A DNA stretch of 6,333 bases from a bacterium (GCA_024278345.1 JAJRTK010000437.1:1-6333); one strand, 5' to 3'; positions 1 through 5,880 are shown, numbered from the stretch's first letter. The notes: generated by a model from the letters alone, not told the origin. Numbers and translations are program-made.

Positions 1-1245
1 CGAGAGCACTTCCTCCAGGATCTCCCGATCCGCCGCCGAGGGCAAGTTTCGCTGCCTGTAGGCCTCGTAGTCAGCCCGGTTTTCCATCCGGTTGCCGTGA
101 ATGTCGTAAGGCTCGCCCGAGTAGATGCTCGGAAGGGACCGATTCCATCGGATCGAGGGCAGGACCAACTCTGGTGTTTCCGGCGGGTAGACCTGGCGGA
201 CGATGGCGTTGAACTTGGCCACGTGTTGTTCCAATGTCCGCCGGTAGAAGGTGACCGTAATAGAGTTCAGGAGCTCCTTGTTGATCTCCCGAACCGGGCC
301 GTCCAAGTTGAGATTGATGAACTTATAGGAAGTGTCCTTGGGATGCTTTTCCCTTTCCCGGAGGTCTTCTAGAAGCTGGGCATCGATGACGGCATCCGCC
401 GGGCCGCTTAGATAGTCGCGGCGGCTGGGGAAGAAGCCCTTGAGGCCCAGATTGAAATAGATGAGAGCGTTCGTCGAGCGCTCTCCTCCATGGAGATCGT
501 ATCCCAGCGGCGCGTAGAAATTAAGATATTTTTGGAAAAGCGCCAGGGGTATCTTGCCAGCCCGCAGAATCCTCTCCAGCCCTTGTTGCCCGGCGCGAAG
601 ATGCTTTTGCTCTTCCCGGAGCATAAAGACCATGGAGCTTGAAAGGGCCTCGAAGGCGCTGTGCTGCAGCAGGGAGAGCTGGCTGCCCCCGTCCCGGTCC
701 ATGAACTCAAGGAAACAGTAGAAGCCGATCCAGTTGTCGATGGGCACGTTGAAAGCTCCCAAAAGACGAGCGTTTTCCCCAGAACCCGAGCGTCTTTCCA
801 AGAGCGACTGTGCCGCGAGCCTTCCTTCATCCGTCCCCAAACCTTCCAGCGCACAGTAACCCATCTGCCAGCCGTGGCGGAACTCCTCGTGCATGACGCT
901 CAAGAGCACTTTCCGGTCGTAGTCTGACGGCGCGATGTCCCAGAGCCCAACCTGTTGTTCGTTGGAACCAAATTCCGTGTCGCCCTGGATGTTGATGAGG
1001 TTCGCCAGGATCTCCTGGTACGTCCGGCCGTTCCACCGGCCCGCCGGCAGTTCCTCCGGGCTCCGGAACTTCTTGCGCCCCGCGAACAACCCGAACTCCA
1101 CCTCGTCGCTCCGTGTCGGCGCCAACGCGATCTTCAGCTCCCGGTTCACGATCTCCGGCACATCCAGGCCCACATCGCGAAGGTACCAAAGGCTGTACTC
1201 CAGAAAATCCTCGAAATTAGAGAGCTGCGGTTTGATCTCGGTCAT
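1..1245 (-). CDS. BoxB-like ferritin-fold diiron oxygenase (benzoyl-CoA 2,3-epoxidase family), 3' end beyond window
   Basis: The minus-strand frame from ATG 1245 stays open for 415 codons to the window edge; I checked every codon for stops. An in-frame TGA lies at 1281-1279, and GAGG precedes the ATG by 8 nt. The protein resembles BoxB, the diiron subunit that epoxidises benzoyl-CoA with O2 and reductase BoxA. Expected ligands are all present and correctly spaced: E91 (in GDTE), E121 and H124 (EEFRH), D183 (MDRDG), E212 and H215 (EEQKH). Other shared blocks are LLGAFN (161-166) and QKYLNF (238-243). Compared from memory with canonical BoxB (about 470 residues), the N-terminus is about 30 residues shorter. 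About 20 residues are also missing before QKYLNF, and the last 40 or so lie off the edge. It is therefore a divergent family member whose substrate could be another aromatic acyl-CoA. Partner genes, if any, would lie left of position 1. Family call is firm; substrate is not. Confidence 0.88.
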   Translation of the reverse strand, partial: MTEIKPQLSNFEDFLEYSLWYLRDVGLDVPEIVNRELKIALAPTRSDEVEFGLFAGRKKFRSPEELPAGRWNGRTYQEILANLINIQGDTEFGSNEQQVGLWDIAPSDYDRKVLLSVMHEEFRHGWQMGYCALEGLGTDEGRLAAQSLLERRSGSGENARLLGAFNVPIDNWIGFYCFLEFMDRDGGSQLSLLQHSAFEALSSSMVFMLREEQKHLRAGQQGLERILRAGKIPLALFQKYLNFYAPLGYDLHGGERSTNALIYFNLGLKGFFPSRRDYLSGPADAVIDAQLLEDLREREKHPKDTSYKFINLNLDGPVREINKELLNSITVTFYRRTLEQHVAKFNAIVRQVYPPETPELVLPSIRWNRSLPSIYSGEPYDIHGNRMENRADYEAYRQRNLPSAADREILEEVLS

Positions 1246-1348
1246 CCTGTTGGCCTCATGCTGGAGGAAGTTCCGTAGTCATCGATGATGGAGCCAAGTC
1301 GCTTGAATGTGGAAAGCGTGCTCGACGGTGGCCAGAGAAAGAGATCCT

Positions 1349-1377
1349 ATTATAGAAACAAGTTCGTTTGTATGCAA
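1349..1377 (-). promoter_or_regulatory. sigma-70-type promoter for the BoxB-like gene
   Basis: On the minus strand a perfect TATAAT (1354-1349) lies exactly 17 nt downstream of TTGCAT (1377-1372), which keeps the TTG of the -35 consensus. Transcription would begin near 1342, leaving a leader of about 97 nt before the ATG at 1245. No other element this good lies in the divergent gap. Inference from sequence match only. Confidence 0.5.
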
Positions 1378-1472
1378 CTCTGCCCCGATCACGCCTTTCG
1401 ACTTTTGGCCAAAGGTTAGGCAGCGTTTGACGAAAGGATCGGGTTTCGGGGATATTAACGCATTCATGTCGG

Positions 1473-1488
1473 CTGAAAGATCTTTCAG
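1473..1488. promoter_or_regulatory. perfect 16-bp palindrome, operator candidate in divergent gap
   Basis: CTGAAAGATCTTTCAG reads identically on both strands with no spacer. It sits in the 328-bp gap between the minus-strand BoxB-like gene and the plus-strand small basic protein gene. It lies 96 bp upstream of the -35 box of the former and 85 bp upstream of the start codon of the latter. Such a site suits a dimeric repressor or activator (TetR, MarR or similar type), but no regulator gene is in the window. A weak plus-strand promoter pair (TTGTCT 1494-1499, 16 nt, TAGGAT 1516-1521) follows directly, so a protein bound here could control the small gene. Confidence 0.4.
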
Positions 1489-1573
1489 ATCCTTTGTCTC
1501 GGCGTTTTGGCAGTGTAGGATCGTCGGCGCTCTACAGTGATCCAGCGATCCGCTCATCGAAGAGGAAGAGCCC

Positions 1574-1762
1574 ATGGCAAACACCAAGTCACTGGACCGC
1601 GCGAAGCGGAAAAAAGCAAAGCGGAAGTCCAGGCATCGCCTCAAAACACTCTATGCCACCATGACCCGGATAGAGCGGGAAGGCTGGAAGCAGGAGCAGG
1701 AATCGACTCCGGGACTGGGCTTCAAGAAGTTTCTGAGCGATTCTCGGAAAAAGAAGGAATGA
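1574..1762 (+). CDS. small, highly basic protein of unknown function (62 aa)
   Basis: ATG 1574 is preceded by a purine-rich ribosome site (GAGGAAGAG, 1562-1570) at suitable distance, and the frame ends in TGA at 1760-1762. I do not recognise a named family. The product has 13 Lys and 8 Arg against 7 acidic residues. Half of the first 24 residues are basic, arranged as short clusters (KRKKAKRK at 11-18) that suggest contact with RNA or DNA, for example the ribosome or nucleoid. The middle (24-43) could form an amphipathic helix; the end (48-62) holds GLGFKKFL and a final KKK. There is no signal peptide or membrane segment. It diverges from the BoxB-like gene and has no obvious downstream partner or intrinsic terminator. 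The start context and codon content support a real gene; function is unknown. Confidence 0.65.
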   Translation: MANTKSLDRAKRKKAKRKSRHRLKTLYATMTRIEREGWKQEQESTPGLGFKKFLSDSRKKKE

Positions 1763-2260
1763 GTGCTTGCGTTGCTGGTAGGGGAAAACGGGCGCTACGC
1801 CTGGCGATGACCCAGCCACTGGAAGCCGCCAGATGACGACGGGATCGGAACCCAACCCAACGCCATGAAGCTGATAACCTTTCCCCCGGGGCATGAGGAG
1901 GCTCGTGGGTTGCCTGTGGTGGTGCTTGGGTCTTCGGGCCATGGCCAGAGATGGGGGCAAACGGGGCGAGTGGCGGCGGACGGATTGCCGCCGCCGCGAG
2001 CGGAAGGCAACTCAAAGAAAAAAAAGCGGTTTGCTTGAATTTTGTCCCGCAAGAGTCTCATACCCATGTTCCGCCGGAGATCAGGAGCCAGATAAACGGG
2101 TTTTCAATCGCATTTGAGCGTTCTTGCGTAAGTCCATATAAAACAAGCTGATATCGGATTCGTGATAGTCCGATCCGTCGTGGGAGTAACCCTTGGGGGC
2201 CGGGTCGATGTGCAGAAGCCCTTGGCGTCCGTTTTCCCTTCTTCGATTCGATTCCCAAGA
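1763..2260. other. intergenic stretch without a supported gene
   Basis: This stretch separates the ends of the converging small basic gene and the SGNH lipoprotein gene. Several short open frames occur, but none has a convincing start site, protein-like composition or recognisable motif. Visible structures are modest: CTGGCG (1801-1806) with CGCCAG (1827-1832), the palindrome GGCCATGGCC (1937-1946), and a G/C hairpin GCGGCGG (1973-1979) / CCGCCGC (1988-1994). An eight-A run near 2018-2025 has no convincing stem, so I do not call a terminator for either gene. Confidence 0.5.
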
Positions 2261-3535
2261 CTAGGGCGAGGTTGGCGGGGAGAGCATGAAACCGGGCATG
2301 TCGTCCCGTGGGTCGTAGTCCGTCTGCTCCAGGTAATCCAGATAAGCTTGTCGTGCTTCTTCCATGGGCATGGCCTTGGGGAGCCTTTTTTCGTAAGGCG
2401 AAGGCTGTCCGGTGATGACTCGGTGAACGACTTCCGCCATGACCTGGTAGCCCTCTCGGGAGGGGTGGAGCCCCGGGCCACACCGCCGTTTGCCGTTGTC
2501 CATGATGTACTCGTGGATGTCGCTGATGAGCACTTCGGCACCGGGTGTGAGATCCGACTCGAAAGCTTTCCAGAAGTCTGCCAGCAACAGGCCGCGTTCT
2601 TCGGCCAACGCGCGGATTTCCGCGTTGAGCGCCACGACGGAATTGTTGTAGTTCACGTTCCACTCGGGCTTGCATTCCTTGTAGCCCGGCGTCAGGGTTC
2701 CGAGGATCGGAATGGCGCCGCCGGCCTCGATGTCGTCCAGCATGCTTTCTAGTTGCCCGATGGTTTCGCAACCACGGAAGACGCGCTCACACTGGTGGTT
2801 AATGCAGCTTCCGGGATCGTTGGTATCGTTTGTGCCGTAGAGCACGACGACGTATCCGGGTGGCCCGAACGGTTCCTTATCCCAGGTATCGGGGTGCTCG
2901 GGAATGTTGGCCGGCGAGCCGGGTGGAACGCAGGAGCAGGTGAGGATTCCCACGTCTCCAGTGAGGCGGGAGGGCATAAGATTCGAACCGCATGGCGACT
3001 TGGTCCCCGGAACCGCCCGATTCGTCATGGCCACTCGGCCCTGGCTGGTGAGCAGAAGATCTTTCAGGCGCAGGTCGTAGCCATCGACGGAGTAGCTGAA
3101 ATCCTCGTTCTGAGTAAACCCGGCGGTGATGCTATCGCCGTGAAGTACAACCTTGAAGGCGTGGTTCGTCGTGGGCACTTCCGGACGGAGGCCGAATTCC
3201 ACGATCCGCGTCTCTTTTTTTTTGAGGTCGATCGCCAATTCCGTGGAACTTATGGCTTCAAACCGCGGAAGCAGCTTCGAGATTCGCACGACGTGGCGGC
3301 CTGCCTTGAGGCGCAAAGTCACCTTGCCGCCGGTCGGCGTTTGGACAGGCGCCTGTTCGTTCACTGCGACCTCTGTATACTGAAGGCCACCTTCCAGAGC
3401 GGCGTTTCGTACACCATCGCCGTCCCAATCGGCGAAGACCAGAACCTCCAGTTGAGCTTTTTCTTCGCTGGAGCCGCATGCTCCAAGCCCCAGCCCCAAA
3501 AAAATTGCTAGGCCTACGATTTTGCGGACATTCAC
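2261..3535 (-). CDS. SGNH/GDSL-family hydrolase lipoprotein with N-terminal SdrD_B-like domain
   Basis: I chose GTG 3535 (424 residues) because GGAGG lies 9 nt upstream and the protein then opens with a lipoprotein signal: basic NVRK, a hydrophobic core, and lipobox LGAC with Cys20. The open frame extends upstream, but that addition would bury the signal. Residues 27-115 resemble an SdrD_B-like beta domain, with DWDGDG (36-41) as a probable Ca2+-binding loop. The SGNH domain spans about 128-375: GDSI with nucleophile Ser135, Gly177 in block II, GTND (234-237, Asn236) in block III, and His357 in GLHP. The Asp normally three residues before that His is Pro354, so the triad is incomplete or uses another acid. 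Eight further Cys (182, 200, 202, 244, 249, 256, 288, 352) could form disulphides in an exported protein. Likely an esterase or deacetylase on surface or extracellular glycans or lipids; substrate unknown. The Asp- and Glu-rich tail ends at TAG 2263-2261. Confidence 0.87.
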   Translation of the reverse strand: MNVRKIVGLAIFLGLGLGACGSSEEKAQLEVLVFADWDGDGVRNAALEGGLQYTEVAVNEQAPVQTPTGGKVTLRLKAGRHVVRISKLLPRFEAISSTELAIDLKKKETRIVEFGLRPEVPTTNHAFKVVLHGDSITAGFTQNEDFSYSVDGYDLRLKDLLLTSQGRVAMTNRAVPGTKSPCGSNLMPSRLTGDVGILTCSCVPPGSPANIPEHPDTWDKEPFGPPGYVVVLYGTNDTNDPGSCINHQCERVFRGCETIGQLESMLDDIEAGGAIPILGTLTPGYKECKPEWNVNYNNSVVALNAEIRALAEERGLLLADFWKAFESDLTPGAEVLISDIHEYIMDNGKRRCGPGLHPSREGYQVMAEVVHRVITGQPSPYEKRLPKAMPMEEARQAYLDYLEQTDYDPRDDMPGFMLSPPTSP

Positions 3536-3599
3536 CGGCTGTTGCCTCCAACTGTTTTTTGTTTGTCGGTTCGTGAGAGTTTCTTTAAAGCCGAATCTC

Positions 3600-3615
3600 A
3601 GAGGGCTTTCCCTCT
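3600..3615 (-). other. small hairpin in the leader of the lipoprotein gene
   Basis: AGAGGG and CCCTCT form a 6-bp stem around a 4-nt loop, 65 nt upstream of the GTG start at 3535. A weak promoter pair lies just upstream on the minus strand: TTGTTC 3643-3638, 18 nt, TATGAG 3619-3614. The hairpin would then overlap the start of the transcript. No T-run follows, so this is not a terminator. A role in messenger stability is possible but unproven. Confidence 0.25.
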
Positions 3616-3655
3616 CATAACACCCACCTGATTGGAAGAACAACGGCCACCGGAG

Positions 3656-4498
3656 TCAGTGCCGTCCAGGGTGGCCCCCTGTAACGCCGCGGCTGAGCAA
3701 GCTGGTGCTTCGGGCTAACGGCCTGCGGGTTCCAGCCGACAAAACCTCTTTGGGAAAAACCCGTTTTCCGCGCCCTGGTTTCCCCAGGGTCCGCCGCGAG
3801 GCGGGAAGTTTTGGCACCGTGGGAGCCCTCCGGCGCCGGATTCCAGGGAGAGGCGCCATCTGCCGGCCCCTTTCTCCGATGACCATCTTAGGTTGCCGAG
3901 GCCTCTGGCTGGCCGTTCTCCGTTGGGCTTTGCCAGGAAGGTATTCTTCTCCAGAGAGCGCCAAATCCCATTCGTCGGCGGAAGGAGCTTGCTTCTCGGT
4001 GACCGAAACCGCTAATTGATGGGCCCCAAGCCTGGTTTTCCCCCCGAGTGTGAAAGGATGGGCTCTGCCTTCTGGCTTTTGGCGATCCTTTTCTTCTGGT
4101 CGGCCTCGCCTTCCACCTCCCGAGCGTTCTCTTTCGGGAGCCGCCCTTCCTACGGTTGCCTCGACTTCGAAGCCAGCGGCCTTTCGTCGGGGCCTTCCTT
4201 TTTTTCTGGCCGACCCCTGCTTCCCCACGAGATCCAGTGTCTCGGCGGTGAGCCGTTCCCCTCTCTGATGAGCCGTTTTCCGGCTCCGCTTCTTTCTTCG
4301 GAGTGCCGGAGTGAAGGCCACGGAGGCAGAATGCACCTGGAGCTGCTTTCCCGCCAACACGGCGGCGAAATTGCTGGCGCCGACGGCGGAAGCCTGCGGA
4401 TTGTCGATGTGAGCGTGGATCCGGGTGGCATTTTTGGTGGGCCGGCCACGGGTGGAGCGAGTTTCGGATACTGGAAGCGACGATGATGAGAAGACCAC
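3656..4498 (-). CDS. doubtful ORF: basic protein with three AT-hook-like GRP cores (280 aa)
   Basis: This frame would start with GTG 4498, with no proper ribosome site, and end at TGA 3658-3656. I do not recognise a family. The deduced product is Arg/Lys-rich, low in order, and has three GRP cores flanked by basic residues (18-20, 101-103, 132-134), a layout seen in AT-hook DNA-binding proteins. A hand count over 60 codons (4459-4280) gives G/C in 37, 35 and 46 at positions 1, 2 and 3, which is a coding-like pattern. Further on the third-position bias fades and AGA, AGG and CGA codons become common. A second minus-strand frame is open across 4559-3888, so a frameshifted or decayed gene is also possible. 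Equally, the GRP cores may be a by-product of a purine-rich strand. Low confidence. Confidence 0.15.
   Translation of the reverse strand: MVFSSSSLPVSETRSTRGRPTKNATRIHAHIDNPQASAVGASNFAAVLAGKQLQVHSASVAFTPALRRKKRSRKTAHQRGERLTAETLDLVGKQGSARKKGRPRRKAAGFEVEATVGRAAPERERSGGGRRGRPEEKDRQKPEGRAHPFTLGGKTRLGAHQLAVSVTEKQAPSADEWDLALSGEEYLPGKAQRRTASQRPRQPKMVIGERGRQMAPLPGIRRRRAPTVPKLPASRRTLGKPGRGKRVFPKEVLSAGTRRPLARSTSLLSRGVTGGHPGRH
3753..3804 (+). repeat. three consecutive small hairpins
   Basis: Three perfect stems follow each other within 52 nt. They are GGAAAA / TTTTCC (3753-3758 and 3764-3769), CCCTGG / CCAGGG (3773-3778 and 3784-3789), and CCGCC / GGCGG (3791-3795 and 3800-3804). The third closes a GCGA loop of GNRA type. 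No T-run follows on either strand, so they are not simple intrinsic terminators. Confidence 0.3.
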
Positions 4499-4603
4499 GA
4501 TACTGATTCCCCATTTCGAAGTTGTCCTGGCGGCTCCGCCGCGGTGCTCGATCCGTCATTCCAGGCTGCGCCCTGCTCCCCTAGCGGGTCTTAGGTGTTT
4601 TAC

Positions 4604-4679
4604 GGTGCTTCTCTCTTGTTCAGAGATTCTAGAACGAGGGCTTCGATCCACCAACTGCTAGGCAATCTGAGGAAGCACC
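4604..4679 (+). repeat. 8-bp inverted repeat enclosing a second stem
   Basis: GGTGCTTC (4604-4611) is the exact reverse complement of GAAGCACC (4672-4679), enclosing 60 nt. Just inside, CTCTTGTTC (4613-4621) can pair with GAACGAGGG (4632-4640) with two G-T wobbles. The 76-nt span recalls a tRNA, but the T-arm and anticodon arm do not fit. It lies upstream of the secreted-protein promoter; role unknown. Confidence 0.25.
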
Positions 4680-4729
4680 TGAAGAAGCGCCAACTTAAGT
4701 GGTCACCCGGGCGATGGTTGCCAAGAAAC

Positions 4730-4760
4730 GTTGTCATTCACGACGGGGAAAAGTGACAAC
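4730..4760 (+). promoter_or_regulatory. inverted repeat, candidate activator site upstream of the -24/-12 promoter
   Basis: GTTGTCA (4730-4736) and TGACAAC (4754-4760) are exact inverted copies separated by 17 nt. The pairing extends by a wobble and one more pair. The centre lies about 115 bp upstream of the start predicted for the sigma-54-type promoter at 4835-4850. That is the usual distance for a bacterial enhancer-binding protein site. The activator is not in the window, and the half-sites match no enhancer-binding protein consensus I can name. Confidence 0.4.
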
Positions 4761-4834
4761 TTTGGTTGACACACCATCCGATCAGTTCTCGTTCATCCAA
4801 ATTTACCAGTGGATTAGCGTTATTGTCGCGGAGA

Positions 4835-4850
4835 TGGCACGCCATCTGCT
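4835..4850 (+). promoter_or_regulatory. sigma-54 (-24/-12) promoter of the secreted-protein gene
   Basis: TGGCACG (4835-4841), four bases, then CTGCT (4846-4850) matches the sigma-54 consensus TGGCACG-N4-TTGCW at every conserved base except one (C for the first T of the -12 element). The essential GG (4836-4837) and GC (4848-4849) are present with correct spacing. Transcription would start near 4861, giving a leader of about 88 nt to the ATG at 4949. Expression would then depend on RpoN and an ATP-using activator, for which the inverted repeat at 4730-4760 is a candidate site. Confidence 0.6.
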
Positions 4851-4936
4851 TATGGGAGGGGCAGAGTGCGGGACTTCACCACTGGGAGTTTCGTCAAGAC
4901 CGAACACTCTCCAGCCTATGGCTGGCCCACACCATG

Positions 4937-4943
4937 AAGGAGA
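4937..4943 (+). promoter_or_regulatory. ribosome binding site that fixes the start at 4949
   Basis: AAGGAGA lies 5 nt upstream of ATG 4949. This favours that start over the in-frame ATG 4934, which overlaps the site's own leader, and over the far upstream TTG 4766, which would place 61 residues before the signal peptide and precede the predicted transcription start. Confidence 0.8.
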
Positions 4944-4948
4944 TTGCC

Positions 4949-5839
4949 ATGAATTGGTCTAAGAACAAGTTTTTTGCCATGCTCGCAGCGACGGCCTGTT
5001 TGTCTTTTGGTTCCCTGGCGCAAGCTGGAGATGATGGAAATGAGCCGCCTCCAGGCAACGAAACCGTCGAATATCGCGGGGATGTCACCTTTGAAGGTGG
5101 AACACTGAATGATACGTTCCCTACGACGGTAGAAGGCGACAATGTTCGCTACATGCTGGTTGTGAAAAACGGGTGTCAGCCCGACGAGCCCCCGCCCGAT
5201 GGAACTGGCGGCCCAACCTGTCCCCATCCCGCCGATGAGATCACGGTTGTCCTGAACGGCAAAACTTTCAAGTTCCAGCGCGAGTTGCGTCGGGAAGGTG
5301 TGCCGGTAGCACTCAATCCCGTGGGCGGCGATGCCAATACCGTGGATGCGTTCATCAGTGCCGGCAAGATTGGCGATGGTTTCCGCTTTGTGGTCCTTGC
5401 CATTGAGCCCTCCGATACGGCCGTAGGCGGCGTGGATGTCCTGGCTTATGCCTTCGCTGGCGAGCAGAACGACAACTTCTTGTCCATGCACAATCCTGGC
5501 CGCACGCCCATCTTCTACCGGGTCCTCTATTTCAACAAAGATGGAAGCGTGGCCGGTCGGACAACTGTTCTTCGGATTCCGCCCAAAGCGACGGACATCC
5601 AGGAAATCGGGCAGCTTGCCGGCATCAACAACATTGCCTGGACCGACGGCGCCATCCACATCAAGTGGGCCTCCCCCCGGTGGAACAGCCTGGTGACGAA
5701 GATGATTGAGGTCAACCGTGTCTTCATCAACGGCGAGCGCGTCGTGCGGAACGGCCGCGAGCTCGAGCTCGAGAGCTTCGGGCCTCGCCCCCTCAACCCG
5801 GTGGAATACGATGATGTCTCTGGCGGGCAGACCAAGTAA
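4949..5839 (+). CDS. secreted protein of unknown family (296 aa)
   Basis: The start at ATG 4949 has a strong ribosome site and gives a Sec signal peptide: basic NWSKNK, a hydrophobic stretch (8-23) and AQA (24-26), so the mature protein begins near Gly27. I do not recognise a named domain. Residues 40-160 look like a beta-sandwich with the pattern YMLVVKNG (68-75), a loop, then ITVVLNGK (98-105). This resembles short Ig-like repeats I recall from large surface proteins of environmental bacteria. Cys76 and Cys91 bracket a Pro/Gly-rich loop and could close it with a disulphide. A second EPPP motif occurs at 32-35, just after the signal. The remaining 130 residues have beta-type alternation and no catalytic signature. 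There is no lipobox, membrane anchor, LPXTG or PEP-CTERM tail, so it is probably periplasmic, released or surface-bound. It stands alone between its own -24/-12 promoter and terminator, suggesting a separately induced single-gene unit. TAA ends at 5839. Confidence 0.88.
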   Translation: MNWSKNKFFAMLAATACLSFGSLAQAGDDGNEPPPGNETVEYRGDVTFEGGTLNDTFPTTVEGDNVRYMLVVKNGCQPDEPPPDGTGGPTCPHPADEITVVLNGKTFKFQRELRREGVPVALNPVGGDANTVDAFISAGKIGDGFRFVVLAIEPSDTAVGGVDVLAYAFAGEQNDNFLSMHNPGRTPIFYRVLYFNKDGSVAGRTTVLRIPPKATDIQEIGQLAGINNIAWTDGAIHIKWASPRWNSLVTKMIEVNRVFINGERVVRNGRELELESFGPRPLNPVEYDDVSGGQTK

Positions 5840-5846
5840 CCTTCAC

Positions 5847-5876
5847 TTCTCCCGGACGTAAGGTTTTCCCGGACGT
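5847..5876 (+). repeat. 13-nt direct repeat, period 17
   Basis: TTCTCCCGGACGT (5847-5859) and TTTTCCCGGACGT (5864-5876) differ at one base. They lie between the stop codon of the secreted-protein gene and its terminator. Probably a small tandem duplication; no function evident. Confidence 0.5.
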
Positions 5877-5880
5877 TCGT

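Larger units (their letters stand above)
3644..4765. other. long stretch with no firmly supported gene
   Basis: About 1.1 kb between the lipoprotein gene and the secreted-protein gene. The plus strand is pyrimidine-rich and several frames are open at once on both strands. None has a ribosome site plus a recognisable product. The least implausible frame (minus 4498-3656) is listed separately. Structures include a run of three hairpins at 3753-3804, the 12-bp palindrome TCCGGCGCCGGA (3829-3840), and inverted repeats at 4604-4679 and 4730-4760. It may be a decayed gene, a fast-evolving gene or structured non-coding sequence. Confidence 0.5.

Noticed and set aside
408-1288. Several open frames on both strands overlapping the BoxB-like gene
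   Set aside because: They are shadows in other frames of one continuous 415-codon minus-strand frame with family motifs; the region is not a frameshifted pseudogene.
2000-2030. Intrinsic terminator on the minus strand at the T-run
   Set aside because: The T-run is preceded only by a 4-bp stem with a long loop, and it lies about 240 nt beyond the lipoprotein stop codon.
2753-3511. Plus-strand open frame of 252 codons
   Set aside because: It is antisense to the SGNH lipoprotein, lacks recognisable motifs, and is explained by codon bias of the real gene.
3536-3643. N-terminal extension of the SGNH lipoprotein to an upstream start
   Set aside because: It would place 36 polar residues ahead of a clear lipoprotein signal and bypass the GGAGG site in front of GTG 3535.
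4016-4486. Plus-strand frame with a hydrophobic start (156 codons)
   Set aside because: The apparent signal-like stretch is not preceded by a ribosome site, and the composition reflects the pyrimidine-rich strand.
4604-4679. tRNA gene, because the ends pair and the span is 76 nt
   Set aside because: No T-arm adjoins the 3' strand and no anticodon stem can be placed; the TTCGATCC-like string is in the wrong position.
4766-4771. Perfect TTGACA as a -35 box
   Set aside because: No acceptable -10 hexamer is found 16-18 nt downstream; the -24/-12 element is a much better match.
4766-4948. N-terminal extension of the secreted protein to TTG 4766
   Set aside because: The signal peptide and the AAGGAGA site fix the start at 4949, and the predicted transcription start lies near 4861.
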